Below are positions 1 through 7,491 of a stretch of DNA of 64,000 nt, in pieces. Position numbers and translations under genes: made by a program. The stretch comes from Deinococcus sp. LM3 (lineage in GTDB: Bacteria > Deinococcota > Deinococci > Deinococcales > Deinococcaceae), in assembly GCF_002017875.1 (NCBI RefSeq), contig NZ_MUFV01000001.1, positions 620,001-684,000 of the forward strand, written 5' to 3'. The stretch's first letter is position 1; each line of letters begins with the position of its first letter. The notes under the pieces are model-generated. The model did no database searches, was not told where the DNA came from, and saw only the letters and a program-made list of their open reading frames with translations.

Positions 1-58
1 TGTTACCGGCGCGGGCACGAATGAGAGGCCACCCACAGCGCCCCCACGGCCCGCCCGT

Positions 59-64
59 TAAGGT
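59..64 (+). promoter_or_regulatory. -10 box of hslO (leaderless layout)
   Basis: TAAGGT lies six bases before the hslO ATG. No Shine-Dalgarno sequence can fit in the gap, so the transcript would begin at or next to the start codon. Confidence 0.5.
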
Positions 65-70
65 GGCGGG

Positions 71-979
71 ATGACTGCTTCCACTCCCGCCTCCTACGTC
101 CTGCGCGGCACCGCAGCCGGCGGCACCCTGCGGATCGTCGGCATGGACGCCACGCAGGTCGTCGAGGACGCCCGCGTTCGCCACCACCTCAGCAAGACCG
201 CCACCGCCGCGCTGGGCCGCACCCTGACCGGCAGCGTGCTGCTCGCCACCGTACTCGGCAAACGCAGCGACAGCCGAGTCACCGTGCGCGTCGAGGGTGA
301 CGGCCCGGTCGGATTCATCGTCGCCGAGGGCAGCGTGGACGGCCGCGTGCGCGGCTACGTGCGCCAGCCCGACGCCGACCTGCCGCTGCGCGAACGGGAC
401 GGCAAACTCGACGTGAGCGGCATCGTCGGCACGCAGGGCGAACTGAGCGTCACCCGCCTGCTCGACAACGGCGAACCGTACACCGGCAGCGCCCACCTCG
501 TCAGCGGCGAGATCGCCGAGGACATCAGCACCTACCTGGGCGTATCCGAACAGATCCCGAACGCTGTGCTGCTCGGCGTGTACGAGGAAGGCGGCCGCGT
601 CGCGCACGCCGGCGGCCTGCTCATCCAGGCGATGCCCGGCGTGACCGACGAGACGCTCGGGAAACTCGAGGCGAACATCCGCGCCATGGGCCAGATCACC
701 GACAACCTGCGCCGGGGCGGCCTGATGGAAGCCATCAACCGCGCCACCGACGGCCTGAACGTGCAACTCGCCGCCGAGGCGCAGGGCTCGCGCTTCGAGT
801 GCCGCTGCTCCCGCGAGAAGGCCAGCGACTCCCTGAAATTCTTCGACGCGGCCGAACGCCAGGACATGATCGACGCCGGCGGGCAGGAAATCGTGTGCCA
901 CTGGTGCGGCGAACACTACCAGATCAGCCCCGACGAGATCGCCGCCCTCGACGCCACCGACGCCCACGCCCGCGCCTGA
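71..979 (+). CDS. hslO: Hsp33 redox-regulated molecular chaperone
   Basis: A 302-residue protein with the Hsp33 fold throughout. It is a cytoplasmic holdase chaperone activated by oxidation. The zinc-binding redox switch near the C terminus is intact: CxC at Cys244/Cys246 and CxxC at Cys276/Cys279. In the reduced protein the four cysteines hold zinc; oxidative disulfide formation unfolds the linker and exposes the client-binding surface. Length is normal for the family. The ATG start is supported by TAAGGT just upstream. Monocistronic; the next gene has its own -10 box. Confidence 0.96.
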   Translation: MTASTPASYVLRGTAAGGTLRIVGMDATQVVEDARVRHHLSKTATAALGRTLTGSVLLATVLGKRSDSRVTVRVEGDGPVGFIVAEGSVDGRVRGYVRQPDADLPLRERDGKLDVSGIVGTQGELSVTRLLDNGEPYTGSAHLVSGEIAEDISTYLGVSEQIPNAVLLGVYEEGGRVAHAGGLLIQAMPGVTDETLGKLEANIRAMGQITDNLRRGGLMEAINRATDGLNVQLAAEAQGSRFECRCSREKASDSLKFFDAAERQDMIDAGGQEIVCHWCGEHYQISPDEIAALDATDAHARA

Positions 980-1008
980 AGACCAGCCACCCGCCAAGGT
1001 CTGCCCGC

Positions 1009-1014
1009 TACACT
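1009..1014 (+). promoter_or_regulatory. -10 box of the nucleotidyltransferase-B2 gene
   Basis: TACACT ends ten bases before the ATG at 1025, with no ribosome binding site between them. It shows that this gene is transcribed separately from hslO. Confidence 0.5.
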
Positions 1015-1024
1015 CTGGGCACCC

Positions 1025-2467
1025 ATGCCTGACCCCGCCCCGACCGGCCCGGCCGTTCCTGACCTGAGGGTTCTGGAAAGGGTTCTGCGGGGCGGGCTTC
1101 CCACGGCAGGCGATCTGCCTCACCTGCGCGCCGCCGGGCTGGACGGGGCCGTGCGCGCCCGCCTGCACCCGCAGGACCCGCTGCGGGGAGCGCTGCGGGC
1201 CGGCGCCCTGGCCCTCGGCGCCCGGCACGCCCTGATCCGCGCGGAACTGCGTGACCTGCTGAGCGCCTGGGAGGCGGAAGGTATTCCGTCGCTGCTGTTC
1301 AAGGGCTTCGCCCTGAGCGAATTCGTGTACGCAACCCGCACCGAACGATTCTACGGCGACGTGGACCTGCTGCTGCCGGGTGACCCCGTGATGGTGGCGC
1401 GCGCCGCGCACCTCGCCCTGGCACGCGGCTGGAGCAGCGACGGGCAGCACGCGCACCCGGACCGCTGGACGCACGAGACCATGCACCTGTTCAGTCCCGG
1501 TGGGCACGCGCGGCTGGACGTCCACCGCTGGCTGATTCCCGACTGGTACGCGGGCCGCCGCCGCAGCGTCCGCCTCACCCGGCAGGTCTGGGCGGCCGCC
1601 CGGCCGCACGACTGGGACGGCCTGAGTATCTGGCGGCCCCACCCGACGGACGAGCTGGTCGCGGCGCTCGCCGTCAGCCGCAGCTGGGGGGGCGACACCG
1701 GCGGCCTGAAACCCGCTGACCCGCTGGACCTGCCCCGCCTGCGGGAACAGCACGCCCTGACCGGCCCCGCCGGGGACGCGCAGCTGGCCGCCCGCGCCGC
1801 CGAACTGGGCGCCGCGCACACCTGGGCGGCCTTCGAGCGGCTGTGTGACCCCCGGCACCTGAGCCTGGATCCCGCCCGCACCAGGCCGGTCCTGGCCCGC
1901 GCGCTGCGCGGTGACGGCCTGAATCCGGTCTTGCGGCGCAACTGGCTTCGCGTCCAGCGGGCCGCGTTCCTGCTGCCGGGCGTGCCGCAGGCAGCGGCGG
2001 ACGTGCTGGGCGCCATGACCGCCGTGCGGCGTGGCGGTGATCCGCGCGACCACCTGCGCCGCTGGACCCCACCCGGCCCGACCCGCCCGCTGGATCCCGC
2101 CCGCCTGGACCGCGCCGTCACGAACGCGCGGCTGATCACGCGCGCCCTGCATCCCCGCCAGAAACGCGCCGGGGTGTGCGTGCCGCGTGCATACGCCACG
2201 TACCGGGCGCTGCGACGCCTGGGTCACCCGGCCGTGTTCGTAAGCGGCGCGGCCCGGCACGGCACCCAGATCACAGGTCACGCCTGGGTCGAGGACAACC
2301 GGGGAACCATCGAGATCTACGGCGAGGACTTCAACCGGCAGGCTTTCCGGGTGCTGTTCACGTACCCGCCGCCCGTCACGGCGGGGCCGGGAGGGGCGAG
2401 CCCAGCAGTTCCGGAATCAGCGTCATCAGCTCCTGCCGGTCCGCCGGACGCCACGGGACCGTCCTGA
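1025..2467 (+). CDS. Nucleotidyltransferase fused to lasso-type B2 leader protease
   Basis: A 480-residue two-domain protein. Residues ~85-240 resemble the uncharacterised nucleotidyltransferase family found in RiPP clusters (LLFKG at 91-95; GDVDLLL at 111-117 gives the paired acidic residues for metal/NTP). Residues ~355-450 resemble the transglutaminase-like B2 protein that cuts lasso precursors from their leaders: candidate nucleophile Cys385 in GVCVPRAY and His419 in GHAWVE, with an acidic residue shortly after. In typical lasso clusters these are separate genes. The last 92 bases overlap the convergent kinase gene. The domain calls are from motif recognition; the substrate (the peptide at 3825-4009) is inferred from proximity. 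Confidence 0.8.
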   Translation: MPDPAPTGPAVPDLRVLERVLRGGLPTAGDLPHLRAAGLDGAVRARLHPQDPLRGALRAGALALGARHALIRAELRDLLSAWEAEGIPSLLFKGFALSEFVYATRTERFYGDVDLLLPGDPVMVARAAHLALARGWSSDGQHAHPDRWTHETMHLFSPGGHARLDVHRWLIPDWYAGRRRSVRLTRQVWAAARPHDWDGLSIWRPHPTDELVAALAVSRSWGGDTGGLKPADPLDLPRLREQHALTGPAGDAQLAARAAELGAAHTWAAFERLCDPRHLSLDPARTRPVLARALRGDGLNPVLRRNWLRVQRAAFLLPGVPQAAADVLGAMTAVRRGGDPRDHLRRWTPPGPTRPLDPARLDRAVTNARLITRALHPRQKRAGVCVPRAYATYRALRRLGHPAVFVSGAARHGTQITGHAWVEDNRGTIEIYGEDFNRQAFRVLFTYPPPVTAGPGGASPAVPESASSAPAGPPDATGPS

Positions 2468-3311
2468 CCAGCCGCTGGGCCGCGCCACTCACCGCCTGCT
2501 GTCCCGACGTGCCCAACGGCACGCCGGTCGCCTGCCAGAACTCCCGCACCCGGTCGGCTGCCCCCAGCGGTCCCGGATGACCCAGGAGGAGTACGGCCGT
2601 CAGGGGCAGCGACACGGGCGGCACGGTCAGCGGCAGCAGCCGCTTGCCCCGCGCGTCCCGCCGAATGCCCGGCCCGTCCAGCAGCAGCTCCGGCGCAAAG
2701 CGCGCGAGGCTGTCGTCCAGGGCGCGCAGGGTGCGGTCCAGACCGGCCGCGCGGCCGTCCGGGCCGATCCAGGCGCGGTCCTCGGCCAGGACCGTCCAGC
2801 CGGCCGCCCGCAGGCGCAGACAGGCAGTCGTCTTGCCGGCCCCGCTGGGTCCCGTGATCGCCACCACGCCGCCGCGCCCGGCGATCAACGCAGCGTGCAG
2901 CGGCACCCAGCCGGCCGCCCGGTGCGCCTCAGTGAAGGCCAGCGCCCACAGGTCCTGCGCGGCACCCTGCGGCGCGCAGGTCAGGACGCTCAGATGCGCG
3001 CCCAGCTGCATGTGCAGGTGACCGCCGAGCCACAGCTCATCCCCGAGCACCTGCACCGGCGCCGCGCCGTCCGGCAGCGTCACCTCCCGCGTGACCACCC
3101 CGGCCGGCGCGGGAGGCAGCGTTCCCACGCGGATCTCGATGGTCCGCGCAGCCGTGTCTACCGGCCGGTCACTGGCCTGAACGCGGCCCAGACCCCAGTC
3201 GTGGTGCAGGGCGTCCTGCCAGGTGGACGGCACGCCGGGCGCGCAGACGACCAAGGCGTCCAGGCTGACCCAGTCGGCGCGCTGAATACCGGCCGGCGGC
3301 ACTTCATTCAC
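2376..3311 (-). CDS. HPr kinase-like P-loop protein of RiPP type
   Basis: A 311-residue protein with the HprK C-terminal kinase fold: His139 in PLHAALIAGRGG, Walker A GPSGAGKTT at 154-162, and LAEDRAWIGPDG just after. It lacks the N-terminal domain of true HPr kinase. Relatives in lasso clusters phosphorylate a C-terminal Ser of the precursor (the paeninodin kinase is the known case). It starts with GTG three bases after the RRE gene stop, so the two form one operon running away from the peptide gene. The predicted partner is the peptide at 3825-4009, whose C terminus is RGSY. The precise substrate is inference. Confidence 0.75.
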   Translation of the reverse strand: MNEVPPAGIQRADWVSLDALVVCAPGVPSTWQDALHHDWGLGRVQASDRPVDTAARTIEIRVGTLPPAPAGVVTREVTLPDGAAPVQVLGDELWLGGHLHMQLGAHLSVLTCAPQGAAQDLWALAFTEAHRAAGWVPLHAALIAGRGGVVAITGPSGAGKTTACLRLRAAGWTVLAEDRAWIGPDGRAAGLDRTLRALDDSLARFAPELLLDGPGIRRDARGKRLLPLTVPPVSLPLTAVLLLGHPGPLGAADRVREFWQATGVPLGTSGQQAVSGAAQRLVRTVPWRPADRQELMTLIPELLGSPLPAPP

Positions 3312-3314
3312 CCG

Positions 3315-3566
3315 TCACTCCGGCCGGATCAGGTCGCGGGCGGCCAGATCTTGCAGGACGGCGCGCACGTCCGACTGCGCCTGCGCGCCGTTCAGGTCGA
3401 AGGTGCGCCGCAGCAGCTCCGTCAGGGTCTCCTCGCTGGCCGGGAGGGCCTGCCACAGCAGTCGCCCGGCCGCGTTCAGGCTGAACATCTCGCTCCGGCC
3501 GGCGTGCATCAGGACCAGTTCATCGTCCAGATCGGTGACCAGCACATCCTCGTTTCCGCGCCACAT
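3315..3566 (-). CDS. PqqD-like RRE protein (lasso B1 type)
   Basis: An 83-residue PqqD-family protein. This fold is the RiPP recognition element that binds leader peptides and presents them to the B2 protease. Visible hallmarks are the sequence around LVLMHAGRSEMFSLNAAGRLLW and the terminal helix ending LAARDLIRPE. The start ATG at 3566 was chosen because TACGCT (3579-3574) sits seven bases upstream and because longer versions run into low-complexity sequence. Directly followed by the kinase gene (3-base gap). It is divergent from the peptide gene it probably serves. Confidence 0.82.
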   Translation of the reverse strand: MWRGNEDVLVTDLDDELVLMHAGRSEMFSLNAAGRLLWQALPASEETLTELLRRTFDLNGAQAQSDVRAVLQDLAARDLIRPE

Positions 3567-3573
3567 GGCAGGC

Positions 3574-3579
3574 AGCGTA
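3574..3579 (-). promoter_or_regulatory. -10 box of the RRE-kinase operon
   Basis: On the minus strand TACGCT ends seven bases before the RRE start codon, the same layout as many other genes here. The divergent region up to 3824 should hold the peptide promoter, but no convincing -35/-10 pair was identified there. Confidence 0.45.
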
Positions 3580-3814
3580 GCGCAGCGGCGCGCCGCCCGG
3601 CGCAGGTGACTCGGCGCCCTTGACGTCAACCGGCCGGGCGCGAGATTCTGCCAGAGAATTCTGAACAAACCATGACAGTCAGACCTTAAGGTACCCCCCG
3701 CTTCGCCTGCTGCCATGCGACTTCCCGTTCCACCCACACCGACAGACTCCCTTGTCTGAAGGGGCTGTCCGGCCGCGCCGACTTGCGTTCCGAATTCTTA
3801 TCCAGGCATTACCC

Positions 3815-3819
3815 AGGAG
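3815..3819 (+). promoter_or_regulatory. Ribosome binding site of the precursor peptide
   Basis: AGGAG five bases before ATG 3825. This is the argument that translation begins at 3825 rather than at the TTG at 3752, and therefore that a frame change is needed to make the leader. Confidence 0.6.
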
Positions 3820-3824
3820 CCCGA

Positions 3825-4009
3825 ATGAACCATGTCCCACCGTCCAGTCCCCCCCCAGCCCCACCGGCCAGCAGGGCCCACCCCGCCACTACGAACCGCC
3901 GCGCGTTCAGGACCTCGGCGCGTGGCAGGCCGTCACCCTGATCGGCTCTGTCGGCTTCAACCGTTTCCCCGGCCTGCCGGGACAGGAGAACAACCGTGGC
4001 TCGTACTGA
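3825..4009 (+). CDS. Lasso-leader RiPP precursor peptide, frame broken at a C8 run
   Basis: The plus-strand frame ending at 4009 encodes a leader that fits the lasso consensus YxxPxLxxxGxxxxxT exactly apart from L to V: YEPPRVQDLGAWQAVT at 3902-3949. A 22-residue core beginning IGSVGFNRFPG and ending RGSY follows the T-x boundary. The well-placed start is ATG 3825 with AGGAG at 3815-3819 (5-base spacing), but it is in another frame; the two join if the run of eight C at 3849-3856 is read with one extra base. The joined product would be 61 residues. The only in-frame alternative start is a TTG at 3752 without an RBS. Programmed slippage, phase variation, a pseudogene and a sequencing error are all possible. 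Confidence 0.6.
3984..3988 (+). promoter_or_regulatory. Ribosome binding site of the secreted nuclease, inside the peptide gene
   Basis: AGGAG seven bases before GTG 3996. It lies within codons of the core peptide, so translation of the peptide and start of the nuclease are physically coupled. Confidence 0.6.
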
Positions 4010-7000
4010 ATCCCGCGCCCTGCTGCTCGCCGGCCTGCTCGCCCTGAGCGGCTGCGCCACCACCGGAACCCCCACCACCGCGCCGGCCCCCACGCCCAGC
4101 ACGGCCCGTGTGCTTGGCCTGTACGAACTGAACGTGAACGGCCTGAACGGCCCGTCCGCCCAGGCCACCGTCCGTCCCGCCGGCAGCCTGAGCGCCCAGG
4201 CCACCGAGGTCACGGGCGGCCTGACCTTCACGCGGACGAACATGTCCAACGTCGTGGACGAGACGAACCGCGTGGTTCACATGACCGCCACCTTCACCGT
4301 CACGAACACAACCCAGACGCCCATCACGCTGCCCACCTACATTCCCGTGGACACCGATGGAACCGGCGGTACCAGCGGCGCCACCCCCTTCGGCGAGGTC
4401 CGCACCCGCACCGGCGCGCCCGTCAGCGCGACCGGCATGCAGGTCGAAGTCGCCCACCACGTCTCGGGCGGCACCATCCAGGCCGACCCGAACGCCACGC
4501 CCCTGCGCAGCGGCCTGGATACCGGCGGCCTGCAGGTCACCACGCCCGCCGGGCAGAGCGTCGCGGGCCTCAGCCACCAGGGCTGGGAAGGCGGCGCGCT
4601 CGCTCCCGGCACGTCCCAGACGATCACGTTCGCCGCGCGCGTTCCCCTTCAGGGCACCCAGATCAGCGACGCCGACCCCTTCGCGTTCAAACTGGTGTTC
4701 GCCGTGGCCGACACGCCTGGACAGGTCGCCCTGACCAACGTCGCCAGCGTGCAGGGCACCACGCCCAGCGGGGACGCCGCCAGCCCCCTCAGCGGCCAGA
4801 GCGTGACGGTCGAGGGCGTGGTGACGTCCGTTCACCCGTCAAGTGACATAGACTCGCTGAAAGGCTTCTTCCTGCAGGAAGAAGGCATCGACGCGGACGG
4901 CGACGCCACCACCAGTGACGGCGTGTTCGTGTTCTGCGACACCAGCTGCTCCACGGTGAAGGTGGGTGACCGGGTGCGCGTCGGCGCCACCGTCACGGAA
5001 TACAGGAGCACCTACACGTATCCACCCTCCGGCAACAATCCGGCGGTGACCGTGACGGCTCCCCTCACGACCACGCGGCTCACCGCGCCGACCGTGACGA
5101 CGCTCAGCTCGGGCGTTCCCCTCCCCGAGGCGGCCAGTATCGCCCCCAACCTGCCCGTCTCACAGCGCGAGCGGTTTGAAGGCATGCTCGTCACCACAAC
5201 CGGCACCGTCACCAGCAATTTCACGCTTGGCCGCTTCGGGAATGTGGATCTCTCCGCCAGCCGCATCACGAACTACACGCAGACCAACGCGCCCAGCGTT
5301 TCCGGGTACAGCGCCTATGCCAGCGACCTGCCCAACCAGACACTGCGCATCGATAACTCCAGTCTCCAGCAGAATCCCGATCCGATCTATGGCCTGAACG
5401 GCCAGCCACTCTCGGCAGGCAACTCCCTGCGAGGCGGTGACCGCGGCACAGCCACCGGCGTCCTGCACTACGAACACGACGGTTTCGGCAACCGCAGCGG
5501 CAGCAACTTCATGTACCGCGTCATGACCACCAGCGCTCAGTTCGACCCGGTCAACCCGCGCCAGAGCGCCCCGGAAGCCGTGGGCAACACCAACCTGCGC
5601 GTCGGCGCGATGAACGTCCTGAACTACTTCACGACGCTGGTGAACAGCAACACCACGTTGCCCAGCAACACTCCATGCACGCCCAATGGCGTGGGCAGCG
5701 CAGCCCGCGGCGCGAACAACTGCGAGGAGTTCCTGCGTCAGCAGGACAAGATCGTGGCGGCCATCAGCGGCCTGAACGCCGACGTGCTGAACCTGATGGA
5801 AATCCAGAACGACTTCGAAAAGGGCAGCAACAGCTCCGTGGCCCTGCTGGTGCAGAAGCTGAACGCGACCCTGGGGGCGGGCACGTACGCCTACGTGAAC
5901 CCCGGCGCGAAGGTCGGTACGGACGCCATCAGCGTCGCCATGATCTACAAGCCGGCCGCCGTCACGCCGGTCGGGAACCTCGCGCTGCTCGACAACCGCT
6001 TCGATCCGAACTACACCGACACCTGCAACCGACCCAGCTGGGCGCAGACCTTCCAGAGCAACGCGAACGGCGGCCGCTTCACCGCCGTGGCCCTGCACCT
6101 CAAGAGCAAGGGCGGCTCCTGCTCCGGACTGGCTGATGCCGATACCGGCGACGGTCAGGGGAACGGCTACAGGGCCCGCGAGAACGCCGCCAACGCCCTG
6201 GTGAACTGGCTGGCGACCGACCCCACGGGCACCGGTGAGTCCGACATCCTCCTGATGGGCGACTACAACGCCTACGCCATGGAAAAACCGCTCTCCATCC
6301 TGGCGACGGCCGGTTACACCAACCTGTTCAGCAACAGCAGCTACTCATACCAGTTCGATGGTCAGTGGGGCAGCCTTGACCACGCCACCGGCAGCGCCAG
6401 CCTCGCCGCGCAGGTCACCGGGAAGACCAAGTGGCACATCAACGCCGACGAACCCACCGCACTGGACTACAACACTGAATTCAAGAGCGCCGGACAGAAG
6501 GCCAGCCTCTACGCCGCCGACGCCTTCCGCAGCAGCGACCACGACCCCCTGCTGATCGGCCTGAACCTGACCGCCCAGACGCCCCTCACCCCCCCCGCCC
6601 CGACCAGCAGCGTCAGCCTCTCCCCGGCGACCGCCAGCGTGAACGTCGTGGCGGGCCAGAGCACCACGAACACCATCAACGTCAATCGCAGCAACTACAC
6701 CGGCAGCGTGAACCTCGCCACCAGCGTCAGCGGCAGCGGCACCGCCCCTACCCTCACCGTGACCACGCAGCCCGGCACCGGCAACAGCGGCGCCCTGACC
6801 ATCGACGCGACCAGCGCCACCGCCGGCACCTACACCGTCACCGTGACCGGCAGCGGCACCGGCATCAGCAACGCGACCACCACCTTCACGGTGACCGTCA
6901 CGACAGCGCCCCCCGTCACAGGGGCAGGCACGCCCTGGATCAATGAGTTCAGCTACGACTCCACGGCCGGTAGCGACCTAGGAGACGAGTACGTGGAGGT

Positions 7001-7454
7001 CATCGTGCCCAGCGGCGTGGACGTCAACACCCTGAGCCTGGTGCTGTACAACGGCAGCGGTGGAGCCGTCTACCGCACTGACGCATTCGTCAACAATGTG
7101 ACGGCCAACACTACTGTTACAGCCACACCCCTGACTGGTGGCTACACGTCTTACCTGTTCAATTTCGGCGGAAGTGGCAACAACTTCCAGAACGGCGCAC
7201 CTGATGGCATGGCACTGTGCAGCTCGACTGCCGGACTAATTCAGTTCCTGAGTTACGAGGGAACGTTCACGGGCGTGGGCGGTTGTGCGGCTGGCATCCT
7301 TAGCACTGATGTCATCGTCTCGCAGGCCACACAGTCAACTCCGGGGCTGTCCATGCAGCTGACTGGTAGTGGCAATAAATACAGCGACTTCACCTGGGTT
7401 GCGCCCGCTGCGAACACCAAGAGTGCTGTGAATACCGGTCAGACCCTCAACTGA
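3996..7454 (+). CDS. ExeM/NucH-type extracellular endonuclease, lipoprotein
   Basis: A 1152-residue secreted protein. The signal peptide ends in the lipobox LSGC (Cys20), so it should be membrane-anchored outside the cytoplasm. Residues ~265-410 form an OB-fold module (SVTVEGVVTSV, VKVGDRVRVGA) typical of ExeM-like nucleases. Residues ~530-860 are an endonuclease/exonuclease/phosphatase domain with NLMEIQND (metal Glu), ILLMGDYNAY (Asp/Asn) and SSDHDPLLIGL (catalytic DH). Residues ~875-975 are a Ser/Thr-rich Ig-like linker, and ~979-1152 a lamin-tail-like domain. It likely degrades extracellular DNA for nutrients or matrix turnover. Its GTG start overlaps the upstream peptide gene by 14 bases, suggesting co-translation. 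Confidence 0.85.
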   Translation: MARTESRALLLAGLLALSGCATTGTPTTAPAPTPSTARVLGLYELNVNGLNGPSAQATVRPAGSLSAQATEVTGGLTFTRTNMSNVVDETNRVVHMTATFTVTNTTQTPITLPTYIPVDTDGTGGTSGATPFGEVRTRTGAPVSATGMQVEVAHHVSGGTIQADPNATPLRSGLDTGGLQVTTPAGQSVAGLSHQGWEGGALAPGTSQTITFAARVPLQGTQISDADPFAFKLVFAVADTPGQVALTNVASVQGTTPSGDAASPLSGQSVTVEGVVTSVHPSSDIDSLKGFFLQEEGIDADGDATTSDGVFVFCDTSCSTVKVGDRVRVGATVTEYRSTYTYPPSGNNPAVTVTAPLTTTRLTAPTVTTLSSGVPLPEAASIAPNLPVSQRERFEGMLVTTTGTVTSNFTLGRFGNVDLSASRITNYTQTNAPSVSGYSAYASDLPNQTLRIDNSSLQQNPDPIYGLNGQPLSAGNSLRGGDRGTATGVLHYEHDGFGNRSGSNFMYRVMTTSAQFDPVNPRQSAPEAVGNTNLRVGAMNVLNYFTTLVNSNTTLPSNTPCTPNGVGSAARGANNCEEFLRQQDKIVAAISGLNADVLNLMEIQNDFEKGSNSSVALLVQKLNATLGAGTYAYVNPGAKVGTDAISVAMIYKPAAVTPVGNLALLDNRFDPNYTDTCNRPSWAQTFQSNANGGRFTAVALHLKSKGGSCSGLADADTGDGQGNGYRARENAANALVNWLATDPTGTGESDILLMGDYNAYAMEKPLSILATAGYTNLFSNSSYSYQFDGQWGSLDHATGSASLAAQVTGKTKWHINADEPTALDYNTEFKSAGQKASLYAADAFRSSDHDPLLIGLNLTAQTPLTPPAPTSSVSLSPATASVNVVAGQSTTNTINVNRSNYTGSVNLATSVSGSGTAPTLTVTTQPGTGNSGALTIDATSATAGTYTVTVTGSGTGISNATTTFTVTVTTAPPVTGAGTPWINEFSYDSTAGSDLGDEYVEVIVPSGVDVNTLSLVLYNGSGGAVYRTDAFVNNVTANTTVTATPLTGGYTSYLFNFGGSGNNFQNGAPDGMALCSSTAGLIQFLSYEGTFTGVGGCAAGILSTDVIVSQATQSTPGLSMQLTGSGNKYSDFTWVAPAANTKSAVNTGQTLN

Positions 7455-7468
7455 ATTCACGCTTCTCG

Positions 7469-7490
7469 CCGCCCCTCCGGGGGCGGTTTT
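7469..7490 (+). terminator. Terminator between nuclease and GrpB/nucleotidyltransferase gene
   Basis: CCGCCCC and GGGGCGG pair around a TCCG loop and are followed by four T. It lies directly between two convergent genes. Confidence 0.75.
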
Positions 7491-7491
7491 G

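Noticed and set aside
3825..4009. A classical lasso peptide
   Set aside because: Leader motif fits, but there is no acidic residue at core positions 7-9 and no cyclase gene in the window.
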